64,000 nucleotides of DNA from Bradyrhizobium sp. CER78 (GCF_029846235.1 NZ_JARVWP010000007.1:248001-312000); one strand, 5' to 3'; shown: positions 25,329-36,631, counted from the stretch's first letter. Notes: a model not told the origin generated them from the letters alone. Made by a program: numbers and translations.

Positions 25329-26163
25329 TCCCCGCCTTACTCCCGCCCGCGTCGACGTCGCCGCGAAATATCTCGAGGGCAAGGTCAGGGCTGCACGCTT
25401 CGTCGAAGGCGAGACCTTCGAGGTCGTTGACGCCATCGCCCCGCTGCGGCAGGCGCCGGCCGCCGATGCCGAACAGATGACGCAGGCGCTGCGCGGCGAG
25501 CGCGTCACGATCTACGACCGCAACGGCGAAGGCTGGGCCTGGGGTCAGCTCGCCGATGATGGCTACGTCGGCTGGATTCCCGAGGCCGCGCTGACCAAGC
25601 CCGGCGCCGCGCCCACGCACAAGGTGACGGTGCTGCGCACGCTGGCGTTTCCCGGGCCGTCGATCAAGCTGCCGCCGGTCGAGGCGCTGGCGCTGGGGAG
25701 CAAGCTCGCCATCATTCGCGAGGACGGCGCCTTCGCGGTGACCCGCGACGGCTGGCACCTGCCGCGTCAGCACCTTGCGCCGCTCGACGCGATGGCGCAG
25801 GACTTCGCAGGGATCGCCGAGCAATTCGTCAGCACGCCTTATCTGTGGGGCGGCAAGTCGGGCCTCGGCATCGACTGCTCCGGCCTGGTGCAGATCGCGC
25901 TGACGGCCGCCGGCACCGGCTGCCCGCGCGACAGCGACATGCAGCAGGAAGGGCTCGGCCGCGAATTGACGGCTGCGGAATCCAAGCATCTGCAGCGCGG
26001 CGACCTGATCTTCTGGAAGGGCCATGTCGCGATTGTGCGCGATGCGACGACGATCGTTCACGCCAACGCGCATCACATGGCGACGGTGGTGGAGAACACG
26101 GAGGCCGCGATTGCGCGGATCAAGGCCGCCGGCAGCGAGGTGCTGGCGATCAAGCGGCTATAG
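25321..26163 (+). CDS. NlpC/P60 (C40) cell-wall peptidase with N-terminal SH3 domain
   Basis: 280 aa, no signal peptide seen. The N-terminal half is SH3-like (RVTIYDRNGEGWAWGQLADD). The C-terminal C40 domain has the catalytic Cys in GIDCSGLVQIALT, the His in GHVAIVRDA and a third polar position in HANAHHM. Such enzymes cleave gamma-D-Glu-diaminopimelate bonds in murein peptides; without a signal it may act on recycled peptides in the cytoplasm. It ends just before palindromic repeat A. Confidence 0.9.
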   Translation: MDDPRLTPARVDVAAKYLEGKVRAARFVEGETFEVVDAIAPLRQAPAADAEQMTQALRGERVTIYDRNGEGWAWGQLADDGYVGWIPEAALTKPGAAPTHKVTVLRTLAFPGPSIKLPPVEALALGSKLAIIREDGAFAVTRDGWHLPRQHLAPLDAMAQDFAGIAEQFVSTPYLWGGKSGLGIDCSGLVQIALTAAGTGCPRDSDMQQEGLGRELTAAESKHLQRGDLIFWKGHVAIVRDATTIVHANAHHMATVVENTEAAIARIKAAGSEVLAIKRL

Positions 26164-26170
26164 CCGCTTC

Positions 26171-26251
26171 CGTCATTCCGGGGCGATGCGAAGCATCGAA
26201 CCCGGAATCTCGAGGTTCCGGATTCAACGCTGCGCGTTGCCCCGGAACGAC
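26171..26251. repeat. Palindromic intergenic repeat, copy A
   Basis: An 81-bp imperfect palindrome beginning CGTCATTCCGGGGCGATGCG and ending in CCCCGGAACGAC. It is nearly identical to copy B at 36632-36710, with a few substitutions and a two-base length difference. It fills the gap between two convergent genes, so it may work as a bidirectional terminator. Confidence 0.9.
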
Positions 26252-26253
26252 AG

Positions 26254-27879
<1,626 letters not shown>

Positions 27880-27882
27880 GCG

Positions 27883-29067
27883 TCAGCCCTTCGAGAACGT
27901 CTTGCGCGGATCGAAGGCGTCGCGCGCGGCTTCGCCGATGAAGATCAGCAGCGACAGCATGATCGCGACCGAGAAGAATCCGGTGAGGCCGAGCCACGGC
28001 GCCTGCACATTGGCCTTGCCCTGCGACAGCAATTCACCGAGCGAGGGCGAGCCGGGTGGCAGGCCGAAGCCAAGGAAGTCGAGCGCCGTCAGCGTCATCA
28101 CCGAAGACGAGACGATGAAGGGCAGGAACGTCATGGTCGCGACCATCGCGTTCGGCAGCAAATGGCGGAACATGATCTTGCCGTTGGAGACGCCGAGCGC
28201 GCGCGCCGCCTGGATGTATTCGAAATTGCGGCCACGCAGGAATTCGGCGCGCACGAGGCCGACCAGCGAAACCCAGGAGAACAGCAGGAGGATGCCGAGC
28301 AGGATGAAGAAGCCCGGCGGCAGCACCGCCGAGATGATCAGCAGCAAATAAAGCGAGGGGATCGCGGTCCAGATTTCGATCAGCCGTTGGAAGATGAGAT
28401 CGGTCCAGCCGCCGAAATAGCCCTGCACACCGCCGGCGGCGATGCCGATGATCGAGGACAGGATGGTCAGCGTCAGGCCGAACAGCACCGAAATGCGGAA
28501 GCCGTAGATCAGCCGCGCGACGACGTCGCGGCCCTGATCGTCGGTGCCGAGCCAGTTGTATTCGAGGTCGCGGCAGCCAGTCAGCCCCTTCCGCTTCACC
28601 ACGTCCGCGCACTGCTTTTCGGTCAAGAGCCAGGTCGGCTTCGACGGCACCGCCGTCGGCGGGTCGAGGTTGCGGCTGTCATAGGAGTAACGGATCGGCG
28701 GCCAGATCATGCTGCCGCCTTTGGCGGCGATCTGCTTCTGCAAGTATGGATCGCGGTAGTCGGCCGCGGTCTCGAAGTCACCGCCGAAGGTGGTCTCGGC
28801 ATAGGTGAAAATCACCGGCCAGTAGTAGCGGCCGTCATATTTGACGAGCAGCGGCTTGTCGTTGGCAATGAAATTGGCGAACAGCGACGCCACGAACAGG
28901 AAGAGGAATATCCAGAACGACCAGTAGCCGCGGCGGTTCGCCTTGAAGTTCTGCCAGCGCCGCTTGTTCAGCGGCGACGGCGAGAAGCCGTGGCGCGTGG
29001 CAGGTACGGCCTCGCCGAGCGGCGATTGCGTCGAAGTCTCGACCGGCTGGGGCGCGAGCAGCGTCAT
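27883..29067 (-). CDS. yejE: Peptide ABC transporter permease YejE
   Basis: 394 aa from the ATG at 29067 (protein MTLLAPQPVETSTQ). Unlike ordinary DppC permeases it has a long extracytoplasmic insert between the first two helices (about residues 70-175), as in YejE. The ABC-permease loop is EFLRGRNFEYIQAARALGVS. The start overlaps the yejB stop by one base (TGATG), so it is coupled. Confidence 0.93.
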   Translation of the reverse strand: MTLLAPQPVETSTQSPLGEAVPATRHGFSPSPLNKRRWQNFKANRRGYWSFWIFLFLFVASLFANFIANDKPLLVKYDGRYYWPVIFTYAETTFGGDFETAADYRDPYLQKQIAAKGGSMIWPPIRYSYDSRNLDPPTAVPSKPTWLLTEKQCADVVKRKGLTGCRDLEYNWLGTDDQGRDVVARLIYGFRISVLFGLTLTILSSIIGIAAGGVQGYFGGWTDLIFQRLIEIWTAIPSLYLLLIISAVLPPGFFILLGILLLFSWVSLVGLVRAEFLRGRNFEYIQAARALGVSNGKIMFRHLLPNAMVATMTFLPFIVSSSVMTLTALDFLGFGLPPGSPSLGELLSQGKANVQAPWLGLTGFFSVAIMLSLLIFIGEAARDAFDPRKTFSKG

Positions 29068-30176
29068 CAGACCTCCCGCGCCTCGAAGTCGATCCGCGGA
29101 TCGATCCACATATAGGCAAGATCGGACAGCAGGTTGACCACCAATCCGACCAGCGAGAAGATGAACAGCGTCCCGAACACCACCGGATAGTCGCGGTTCA
29201 GCACGCTTTCGAAGCCGAGCAGGCCGAGCCCGTCGAGCGAGAAGATGGTTTCGATCAATAGCGAGCCCGAGAAGAATGCGTGGATGAACGCGCCCGGAAA
29301 GCCCGCGATCACGATCAGCATGGCGTTGCGGAACACGTGGCCGTACAGCACCTGACGCTCGCTGCAGCCCTTGGCGCGCGCGGTCATCACATATTGCTTG
29401 CGGATCTCGTCGAGGAACGAGTTCTTGGTCAGCAGCGTCATGGTGGCGAAGGCGCCGAGCGCCATCGACACCAGCGGCAACGTCAGATGCCAGAAATAGT
29501 CGATGATCTTCCAGTACCAGGGGAATTGCGACCAGCCGTCCGAGGTCAGGCCGCGCAGCGGGAAGATATTGAGGAACGAGCCGCCGGCGAACAGCACGAT
29601 CAAGAGGATCGCGAACAGGAAGCCCGGGATGGCAAAGCCGATGATGATCACCGCCGAGGTCCAGGTGTCGAACCGCGAACCGTCCTTCACCGCCTTGCGG
29701 ATGCCGAGCGGGATCGAGATCAGATAGGTCAGAAGCGTCATCCAGATGCCAAGCGACATCGAGACCGGCAGCTTTTCCTTGATCAGCTGGATCACGCTGA
29801 CGCTGCGGAAATAGCTGTTGCCGAAGTCGAACCGCGCGAAATTCCAGACCATCAGGGCGAAGCGCTCGGGCGCCGGCTTGTCGAAGCCGAACTGCACCTC
29901 GAGCTTCTTGATGAAGTCAGGATCGAGGCCTTGCGCGCCGCGGTATTTCGAATTGATGGCCGCGCCGGCGCTCGCGCCCTGACCACGCTGCGCACCGAAA
30001 TCGCCGCCGCCGCCGGACACGCGCGAGGTCCCGCCGGTATCGGCGCCGTTGATCTGCGCGATAACGCGCTCGACCGGACCGCCCGGAGCAAACTGCACGA
30101 CCACGAAGGACACGAACAGGATGCCGAGCAGCGTCGGCAGCATCAGCAGGATACGTCGGGCGATATAGGCGCTCAT
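29067..30176 (-). CDS. yejB: Peptide ABC transporter permease YejB
   Basis: 369 aa, DppB-like, starting MSAYIARRILLMLPTLLGIL. A Gly/Ala-rich insert follows the first helix (about residues 45-90), typical of YejB. The cytoplasmic coupling loop is IRKQYVMTARAKGCSERQVL. It lies 3 bp after the yejA1 stop and overlaps yejE by one base. Confidence 0.93.
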   Translation of the reverse strand: MSAYIARRILLMLPTLLGILFVSFVVVQFAPGGPVERVIAQINGADTGGTSRVSGGGGDFGAQRGQGASAGAAINSKYRGAQGLDPDFIKKLEVQFGFDKPAPERFALMVWNFARFDFGNSYFRSVSVIQLIKEKLPVSMSLGIWMTLLTYLISIPLGIRKAVKDGSRFDTWTSAVIIIGFAIPGFLFAILLIVLFAGGSFLNIFPLRGLTSDGWSQFPWYWKIIDYFWHLTLPLVSMALGAFATMTLLTKNSFLDEIRKQYVMTARAKGCSERQVLYGHVFRNAMLIVIAGFPGAFIHAFFSGSLLIETIFSLDGLGLLGFESVLNRDYPVVFGTLFIFSLVGLVVNLLSDLAYMWIDPRIDFEAREV

Positions 30177-30179
30177 CGG

Positions 30180-32051
30180 CTACTTCGCCTGCTCGAGCTT
30201 TGCGGCCTTGGCCGCATCGTACCACCAATTCTCCGGCGCACCGACGCCCTGCGCGTATTTCGCCGGCTTCTCCTGATGGCCGTACTGATCCCAATAGGCG
30301 ACCCGATGCTTGTTGGAATACCATTGCGGCACCCAGTAGCGGCCGGCGCGGAACACGCGGTCGAACGCACGGCACGCGACAGTCAGCGCCTGACGGCTTT
30401 CGGCGCCGAGAATCTTCTCGATCAACACGTCGATGACGGGGCTGGAAATGCCAGCGAGGTTGTAGGAGCCCTTGGTCTTGGCCGCATCCGAGGAGAAGAA
30501 TGCCCGTATGCCGTCGCCGGGCGTCGCCGAGAAGTTGAAGCGCTCCATCGTCATATCGAAATCGAAAGCTTCCAGCCGGGCGCGGTACTGCACCGCGTCG
30601 ATCAGACGAGGCGTGGCATTGATGCCGAGCACGTTGAGGTTCTTGAGATAGGGCCCATGGTGCGGCTGCAGCGAGGGCTCGTCGAACAGGAATTCGATGT
30701 TGAAGGCTTCGCCGTTCGGCAGCACCCGCTTGCCGTCCTTGACGACATAGCCCGCGTCGTTGAGCAGTTGCGCGGCCTTGCGGAGCAGTGTCCGGTCCTG
30801 GCCCGAACCGTCGGACACCGGCGGCACGAACGGGGCGCCGAATACCTCGTCGGGCACAGCGCCCCGGAACGGCTCGAGCAGCGCGAGCTCTTCCGGTGAC
30901 GGCGGGCCGCTGGCCATCAGGTTCGAATTCTGGAACGGCGACACCGTCCGCGCATAGGCGTCGTACATGATGGTCTTGTTGGTCCATTCGAAGTCAAAGG
31001 CATAGATCAATGCCTCGCGCACGCGCGGATCCTTGAACTGCTCGCGCCGCATATTCATGAACCAGCCCTGCGCGCCTGACGGCGTGTCGTCGGGCAGCAC
31101 CTCGCGCCTGACTCGGCCGTCCTTGGCGGCCGCGAAGTCGTAGCGCGTCGCCCAGATCCGCGCGGTGAGTTCCTCACGGAACAGATAGTTCTTGCCGGTG
31201 AAGCCTTCGAAGGCGACATCGCGGTCGCGGTAGAATTCGTAGCGCACAGTATCGAAATTGTAGCTGCCGCGATTGACCGGCAGCTCGGCACCCCACCAAT
31301 CCTTGACGCGGTCGTATTCGACGTAGCGATTGACCTCGAAGCGGCCGACCTTGTACGGCCCGGAGCCGAGCGGTGCATCGAGCGTCGATTCCTCGAACGA
31401 TCGCGTCGCGTAGTAGGCCTTGGAGAAGATCGGCAGGCTCGCGACATAGAGCGGCACGTCGCGTGCGCGGCCCGCCGCGAAGGTCACCACCACGGTCGCG
31501 TCATCGGGCGCCTCGGCCTTGACGAAGTCGCGCAGCTGCACCTGGATCAACGGGTGCCCCTTCTCCTTCAGCGTATTGAACGAGAAGGCGACGTCCTGTG
31601 CGGTCAGCCTCACACCATCATGGAAGCGCGCTTCGGGACGCATGGTGAAGCGGTAGGTCAGCTTGTCCGGCGAGATCTGCACCGATTTTGCGGCAAAGCC
31701 GTACATCGCGTCGGGCTCGTCATTGGCGCGCGACATCAGGGTCGCAAACGTCATGTCCATGCCCTGCGCGCCCTCGCCCTTCAGGATGTAGGCATTGAGC
31801 GAGCTAAAGGTGAAGTAGGATTGATTATAGGCGCGTACCGACGGGATCAGCGAGAACGCGCCGCCCTTCGGCGCCTTCACGTTGACATAGTCGAACTGCT
31901 GAAACTCCGCCGGGTATTTCAGGTCGCCGAACACCGACATGCCGTGCATCTCGGTTCCGTTGTCGGCCGCCGCCGGTGCGACACGCAAGCCTGCAGCACT
32001 CAACGCACCGATGCCGAGACCGAGTGCGTGCCGACGGGAGAATAGCGCCAT
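30180..32051 (-). CDS. yejA: Peptide ABC transporter substrate-binding protein YejA, copy 1
   Basis: 623 aa, SBP_bac_5 family. ATG 32051 gives a Tat-like signal (SRRHALGLGIGALSAAGLR). Conserved regions include MSVFGDLKYPAEFQQFDYVN, PSVRAYNQ and RFHDGVRLTAQDVAFSFNTL. It would capture peptides for YejBEF in the periplasm. It lies 17 bp downstream of a second, diverged binding-protein gene, so the importer probably has two alternative receptors. Confidence 0.9.
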   Translation of the reverse strand: MALFSRRHALGLGIGALSAAGLRVAPAAADNGTEMHGMSVFGDLKYPAEFQQFDYVNVKAPKGGAFSLIPSVRAYNQSYFTFSSLNAYILKGEGAQGMDMTFATLMSRANDEPDAMYGFAAKSVQISPDKLTYRFTMRPEARFHDGVRLTAQDVAFSFNTLKEKGHPLIQVQLRDFVKAEAPDDATVVVTFAAGRARDVPLYVASLPIFSKAYYATRSFEESTLDAPLGSGPYKVGRFEVNRYVEYDRVKDWWGAELPVNRGSYNFDTVRYEFYRDRDVAFEGFTGKNYLFREELTARIWATRYDFAAAKDGRVRREVLPDDTPSGAQGWFMNMRREQFKDPRVREALIYAFDFEWTNKTIMYDAYARTVSPFQNSNLMASGPPSPEELALLEPFRGAVPDEVFGAPFVPPVSDGSGQDRTLLRKAAQLLNDAGYVVKDGKRVLPNGEAFNIEFLFDEPSLQPHHGPYLKNLNVLGINATPRLIDAVQYRARLEAFDFDMTMERFNFSATPGDGIRAFFSSDAAKTKGSYNLAGISSPVIDVLIEKILGAESRQALTVACRAFDRVFRAGRYWVPQWYSNKHRVAYWDQYGHQEKPAKYAQGVGAPENWWYDAAKAAKLEQAK

Positions 32052-32068
32052 GCGCGAATCCTTCGATC

Positions 32069-33970
32069 TTATGAACGCTTGAGCTTGGCCGCCTTGTCGG
32101 CGTCGAACCACCAAATCGCAGGGAATCCTGAGAGGCCGTATTTGGGCAATTCTGCCGGACGGCCGAAGCGATCCCAACGTGCCGTGCGCAGCTTCGGATA
32201 ATTCCACTGCGGAATGACGTAATGGTTCCACAACAACACGCGGTCGAGCGCCTTTGTCGCGGCAACGAGATCTTCGCGATCGGTCGCAAAAACCACCCGC
32301 TCTATCAATTTGTCGATCACCGGGTTCTTGATGCCGGCAATATTGCGTGATCCGGCTGTGTCCGCAGCTTTCGATCCCCAGTATTCGCGCTGTTCGTTCC
32401 CAGGCGACAGGGATTCTCCCCAGGACCCGATGACGATGTCGAAATCCCAGCTGCGAAGCCGGTTCTCGTACTGGATCGGATCAATCGTGCGTACGGTGAT
32501 CGAAAATCCGAGCCGCTCGAGTGCCGGCTTGTAAGCCAGCATGATCCGTTCGAAATTCGGATCCTCACTCAGCAACTCGATCGAGAACGGCTCTCCACTC
32601 TTGGCATCCACGAGCTTGCGGTCGCGCACTTCGTAGCCTGCCTCCTTGAGCAAGCGTGAGGCTTCGCGGAGGTTGTCGCGGACAGCCTCGGGGTTTCCGC
32701 CGACCGGGTTGGTGTAGGCCGTTGTGAAAACCTCGGCCGGCACCTGATCGCGCATGGTTTCAAGGATGGCGAGTTCCTTGCCTTGCGGCAGCCCGGTCGC
32801 CATCAACTCGTCGGCGCCATCGAAATAGCTAATGATGCGCTTGTACTGGCCGAAGAACAGCAGCTTGTTGACCTCTTCGAAGTCGAACGCGAAGTTCAGA
32901 GCTCGGCGAACACGCGGATCCTTGAATTTGGCACGGCGCTGATTCGGGACAAAGGCCTGCATGACGCCCGAACTGCGGTTCGGAAACTCCTCCAGCACCA
33001 CGCGCTTGTCGGTGACAGCCGGAAAATTATAGGCGGTCGCCCACGCCTTCGCGCTGTTCTCCAGGCGCCAGTCGATCTGATCGCCCTTGAATGCCTCGAT
33101 CGCAACCGTCGGATCCCTGAAATACTCGTAGCGCAACTCGTCGAAATTGTTGCGCCCAACATTGATCGCGAGGTCGCGCGCCCAATAGTCCTTGACGCGC
33201 TCAAGCACGATCGATCTTCCAGCGACGAATTCCTTGACGCGATAGGCGCCCGACCCAAGCGGCTTCTCGAGCGTCGTTCCGGAAACATCACGCTTGCGGC
33301 CTTCGCTATCGGTGCTTTCCCACCAGTGTTTGGGCAGGATTGTCAGTTCACCCACGATCTGCGGAAGTTCCCGGTTGCCCGGCATGTCGAACACGAATTT
33401 CACGTCGCGATCACCGATCTTCTCTGCCCGGACCACATGGCTGTAGTAGGCTGAATACATCGGATGATGTTTCTTGAACGCCTCAAGCGAGAAGATCACG
33501 TCATCCACGGTAACGGGCGCGCCGTCGTGCCATTTGGCCTGTGGGCGAAGACGATAGATGACGTACGAGAAATCGTCGGGATAGCTTGCGGCCTCCGCGA
33601 GCCCCCCGTATTGGGTTGATACTTCGTCGAGTGACGGCGTCATCAGGGGTTCGTAGACCAGCGCGACCGCACCCGCGATCGAGCCCTTCACGCCCGAAAC
33701 CACCACGTTGAAATTATCAAAGGTGCCGATCGCAATCTGGCGAACGCTGCCGCCCTTGGGCGCATCCGGATTGACGTAGTCAAACCGCTTGAAGTCGACC
33801 GGGTATTTGACATTGCCGAACAGCGACAAGGCGTGCCGCCATTTTAGCCCGTTCGGAGCGTCATCCGCGAATGCCGGAGTGACCGCTCCGGTGCCGAGGC
33901 CGAAACCGAGCGCCGGCGCCATTGCCGCCATTGCGCTGCCCTGAAGGAGGTGTCGTCGGGTGATAGCCAA
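32069..33970 (-). CDS. Peptide ABC transporter substrate-binding protein YejA, copy 2
   Basis: 633 aa, paralogue of the downstream yejA. Twin-arginine signal (TRRHLLQGSAMAAMAPALGF), then LSLFGNVKYPVDFKRFDYVN and KWHDGAPVTVDDVIFSLEAF, matching copy 1 block by block. By eye, its codon use is less dominated by G/C at third positions than in its neighbours, which may reflect later acquisition or relaxed expression. It is the first gene of the five-gene yej operon. Its ligand may differ from that of copy 1. Confidence 0.87.
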   Translation of the reverse strand: MAITRRHLLQGSAMAAMAPALGFGLGTGAVTPAFADDAPNGLKWRHALSLFGNVKYPVDFKRFDYVNPDAPKGGSVRQIAIGTFDNFNVVVSGVKGSIAGAVALVYEPLMTPSLDEVSTQYGGLAEAASYPDDFSYVIYRLRPQAKWHDGAPVTVDDVIFSLEAFKKHHPMYSAYYSHVVRAEKIGDRDVKFVFDMPGNRELPQIVGELTILPKHWWESTDSEGRKRDVSGTTLEKPLGSGAYRVKEFVAGRSIVLERVKDYWARDLAINVGRNNFDELRYEYFRDPTVAIEAFKGDQIDWRLENSAKAWATAYNFPAVTDKRVVLEEFPNRSSGVMQAFVPNQRRAKFKDPRVRRALNFAFDFEEVNKLLFFGQYKRIISYFDGADELMATGLPQGKELAILETMRDQVPAEVFTTAYTNPVGGNPEAVRDNLREASRLLKEAGYEVRDRKLVDAKSGEPFSIELLSEDPNFERIMLAYKPALERLGFSITVRTIDPIQYENRLRSWDFDIVIGSWGESLSPGNEQREYWGSKAADTAGSRNIAGIKNPVIDKLIERVVFATDREDLVAATKALDRVLLWNHYVIPQWNYPKLRTARWDRFGRPAELPKYGLSGFPAIWWFDADKAAKLKRS

Positions 33971-34143
33971 ATTCGGAATTCCTGTTGCTGACCCCGCCTA
34001 GATGGACCTCAATATACGGCAACGGTTCGACGATTTACGTTGCTTTTTCCTAATGATGGCCGGTCTGGAACCGATCCGCTGCGGCGAAACGTCTCGATAG
34101 CAAATCCGGCAACCCCAAACGAGGGCGACCGTTCCCCATGCGA

Positions 34144-34170
34144 AAACGGCCAGGCATTGCCTGGCCGTTT
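34144..34170 (-). terminator. Intrinsic terminator of cycM
   Basis: A 12-bp perfect stem (34144-34155 with 34159-34170) with a 3-nt loop. On the minus strand it is followed by TTTT, placing the terminator 29 bp after the cycM stop. Confidence 0.88.
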
Positions 34171-34198
34171 CATCCACATGCTTCTGCGAAGCAATTCG

Positions 34199-34747
34199 TT
34201 ACTTCGAAGCGGTCGGGAGCGGTGCCGGATGCTCCGAGTTCGAATTCAGATACGCGATGATGTCGGCGCGCTCGCTGTCCTTCGGCACGCCGGCGAAGCC
34301 CATCGCGGTGCCGGGGACGAAGCCCTTCGGGTTGGTCAGGAACTTGTTGAGGTCGTCAAACGACCAATCGCCGCCCTTGCCCTTCATCGCAGCCGAGAAA
34401 TTGAAGCCGCGGCCCTCGCCCTTCTTCTCGCCGACGATGCCGTAGAGGTTCGGACCGACGCGGTTGGGGCCGCCCTTCTCGAAGGTGTGGCAGGCCTGGC
34501 ACTTCTTGGCGGCCGCCGCACCCTTCTCGACCGAGGCGGTCTGCAGCAGCTTCTCGATCGGCTCGGAGGCGGCCGTAGCGGCCTCGCCGCCACCGCCATG
34601 GGACTCTTCCTTCACCGCGATCTCAAAACCCGGCTTCTCCGGCATCTTGGCGGAAAACACCGATCCGGCAGCAAAGCTCATCACCAGAACGACGATGCAG
34701 GTGCCGAGAACCGCACCGAGGATTTTGTTGAGTTCGAAGGAGTCCAT
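34199..34747 (-). CDS. cycM: Membrane-anchored cytochrome c, CycM-like
   Basis: 182 aa. An uncleaved N-terminal helix (ILGAVLGTCIVVLVMSFAAG) anchors a periplasmic class I cytochrome c: haem motif CQACH, then GPNRVGPNLYGIVG, and an axial Met in GTAMGFAGV. Its size and layout match CycM of Bradyrhizobium japonicum, which carries electrons from the bc1 complex to the aa3 oxidase. Monocistronic, with its own terminator; divergent from kdsB. Confidence 0.93.
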   Translation of the reverse strand: MDSFELNKILGAVLGTCIVVLVMSFAAGSVFSAKMPEKPGFEIAVKEESHGGGGEAATAASEPIEKLLQTASVEKGAAAAKKCQACHTFEKGGPNRVGPNLYGIVGEKKGEGRGFNFSAAMKGKGGDWSFDDLNKFLTNPKGFVPGTAMGFAGVPKDSERADIIAYLNSNSEHPAPLPTASK

Positions 34748-34948
34748 TTTGGGTCAGGCTCCGGGCCTTGAATGTCGACTTCAGGCCGGGAATACGGCCG
34801 CGGGGAAAGACCCGGGAATCGACCTTTCGTGCCTCCCCCCAGGCAGGGTTGAGATATCGGTTTGCCCGCGCTCTGGCAACCCGTATAAACGCGCCGAATT
34901 CAACCTCCTCCCCGGCAATTTCCGCAGCCCGGACGGGCCCCGATACGA

Positions 34949-35689
34949 ATGACGCAATCCCGTACCTTGGTGCTGATTCCGGCCCGCATGGCCGCTACGC
35001 GCCTCCCCGGCAAGCCGCTGCTCGACATCGGCGGATTGCCCATGATCGTCCACGTGCTGCGGCGGGCCGAGGCGGCCGGGATCGGCCGGGTCGCGGTCGC
35101 GACCGACACGGCCGAGATCGCAACTGCGGTGAAGGCTGCGGGCGGCGAGGTAGTGATGACCCGCCCCGACCATCCGTCCGGCTCGGACCGGGTCCATGAA
35201 GCGATGATGACCCTCGACCCGGACGGCCGCGCCGAGATCGTGGTCAATCTGCAGGGCGATTTCCCGACCATCACGCCAGAGACCATCCGCAGCGTGATGC
35301 CGGCGCTCGACGATCCTGCCGTCGACATCTCGACCCTGGCCTCGCAGATTCATACCGAGGATGAGGATCGGGCCCCCAGCGTGGTCAAGGCAGTCGGCTC
35401 TCCGATCGGCGCCAACCGGTTGCGCGCGCTCTATTTCACCCGCGCCACCGCGCCTTATGGCGACGGACCGCGCTACCATCATATCGGCCTCTACGCCTAC
35501 CGCCGCGCCGCGCTGGAGCGGTTCGTGAAGCTGCCGCCCTCGCCGCTGGAGCAGCAGGAGAAGCTCGAGCAGTTGCGTGCGCTGGAGGCCGGGATGCGGA
35601 TCGACGTCACCATCGTCGAGACCGTCCCGCGCGGCGTCGACACCCCGGCCGACCTCGAAACCGCCCGGCGGATACTTTCCAAAGCCTGA
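34949..35689 (+). CDS. kdsB: 3-deoxy-manno-octulosonate cytidylyltransferase KdsB
   Basis: 246 aa. Activates Kdo with CTP to CMP-Kdo for lipopolysaccharide core synthesis in the cytoplasm. The nucleotide-binding start LVLIPARMAATRLPGKPL, TRPDHPSGSDRVHEA and VNLQGDFP are all present. Standard length. 78 bp with a palindromic repeat separate it from pheA. Confidence 0.95.
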   Translation: MTQSRTLVLIPARMAATRLPGKPLLDIGGLPMIVHVLRRAEAAGIGRVAVATDTAEIATAVKAAGGEVVMTRPDHPSGSDRVHEAMMTLDPDGRAEIVVNLQGDFPTITPETIRSVMPALDDPAVDISTLASQIHTEDEDRAPSVVKAVGSPIGANRLRALYFTRATAPYGDGPRYHHIGLYAYRRAALERFVKLPPSPLEQQEKLEQLRALEAGMRIDVTIVETVPRGVDTPADLETARRILSKA

Positions 35690-35705
35690 GCGGCATCTCT
35701 TTGTT

Positions 35706-35754
35706 GAGCATGATCTTTTCGGAAAACCGGTTTCCACTTTTCCGGATCATGCTC
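35706..35754. repeat. GAGCATGATC palindromic repeat
   Basis: A 49-bp near-perfect palindrome beginning GAGCATGATC and ending GATCATGCTC, with the core TTTTCGGAAAACCGG. The element is familiar as a high-copy intergenic repeat of Rhizobiales. Here it lies between kdsB and pheA, 14 bp before the pheA ATG, so it could affect pheA translation or act as a terminator for kdsB. Confidence 0.88.
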
Positions 35755-35767
35755 TAAAAGGCCACGC

Positions 35768-36628
35768 ATGACCAAGAAGCTGAAAATCGCGTTCCAGGGC
35801 GAGCCTGGCGCCAATTCCCACATCGCGATCGTCGAGGCCTATCCTGACGCGGAGCCAATGCCCTGCCCGACCTTCGAGGACGCGCTGGCGGCGATCTCCT
35901 CGGGCGAGGCCGATCTCGGCATGATCCCGATCGAGAACTCGGTCGCCGGCCGCGTCGCCGACATCCATCATCTCTTGCCCGCCTCAGGCCTGTTCATTGT
36001 CGGCGAATGGTTCTTGCCGATCCGCCACCAGCTGATGGCGATCAAGGGCGTCAAGCTCGCCGACATCAAGAGCGTGGAGAGCCACGTCCAGGCGCTCGGC
36101 CAGTGCCGGCGCACGATCCGCAAGCTCGGCATCAAGCCGATCGTCGCCGGCGACACCGCCGGCAGCGCCCGCGACGTCTCCGAACGCGGCGACAAGACCG
36201 TGGCGGCGATCGCCTCGCGCCTCGCCGCCGAGATCTATGGCCTCGACATTCTCGCCGAGGACGTCGAGGACGAGGCCCATAACACCACCCGCTTCGTGGT
36301 GCTGGCGCGCGAGGCCAAGTGGGCAGCTCAGGGCTCGGGGCCGTTGGTCACCAGCTTTGTCTTCCGGGTGCGCAATCTGCCGGCCGCGCTCTACAAGGCG
36401 CTCGGCGGCTTCGCCACCAACGGCGTCAACATGACCAAGCTCGAAAGCTACATGGTCGACGGCAATTTCTTCGCCACGCAATTCTACGCCGATGTCGACG
36501 GCCATCCCGACGACCGCGGACTCGCCTTTGCGCTGGAGGAATTGAAGTTCTTCTCGCGCGAATTCCGCATCCTCGGCGTCTATCCCGGCCACCCGTTCCG
36601 CGCGACCTTCAGCGAGACGCAGGACTGA
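35768..36628 (+). CDS. pheA: Prephenate dehydratase PheA
   Basis: 286 aa. Converts prephenate to phenylpyruvate in phenylalanine synthesis. The catalytic domain begins KIAFQGEPGANSHIA; the essential Thr is in NTTRFVVLAR. A C-terminal ACT domain (about residues 195-275) contains GGFATNGVNMTKLESYMVDG, the phenylalanine-sensing site, so feedback inhibition is expected. No chorismate mutase domain. Length normal for the monofunctional enzyme. Confidence 0.95.
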   Translation: MTKKLKIAFQGEPGANSHIAIVEAYPDAEPMPCPTFEDALAAISSGEADLGMIPIENSVAGRVADIHHLLPASGLFIVGEWFLPIRHQLMAIKGVKLADIKSVESHVQALGQCRRTIRKLGIKPIVAGDTAGSARDVSERGDKTVAAIASRLAAEIYGLDILAEDVEDEAHNTTRFVVLAREAKWAAQGSGPLVTSFVFRVRNLPAALYKALGGFATNGVNMTKLESYMVDGNFFATQFYADVDGHPDDRGLAFALEELKFFSREFRILGVYPGHPFRATFSETQD

Positions 36629-36631
36629 AAT

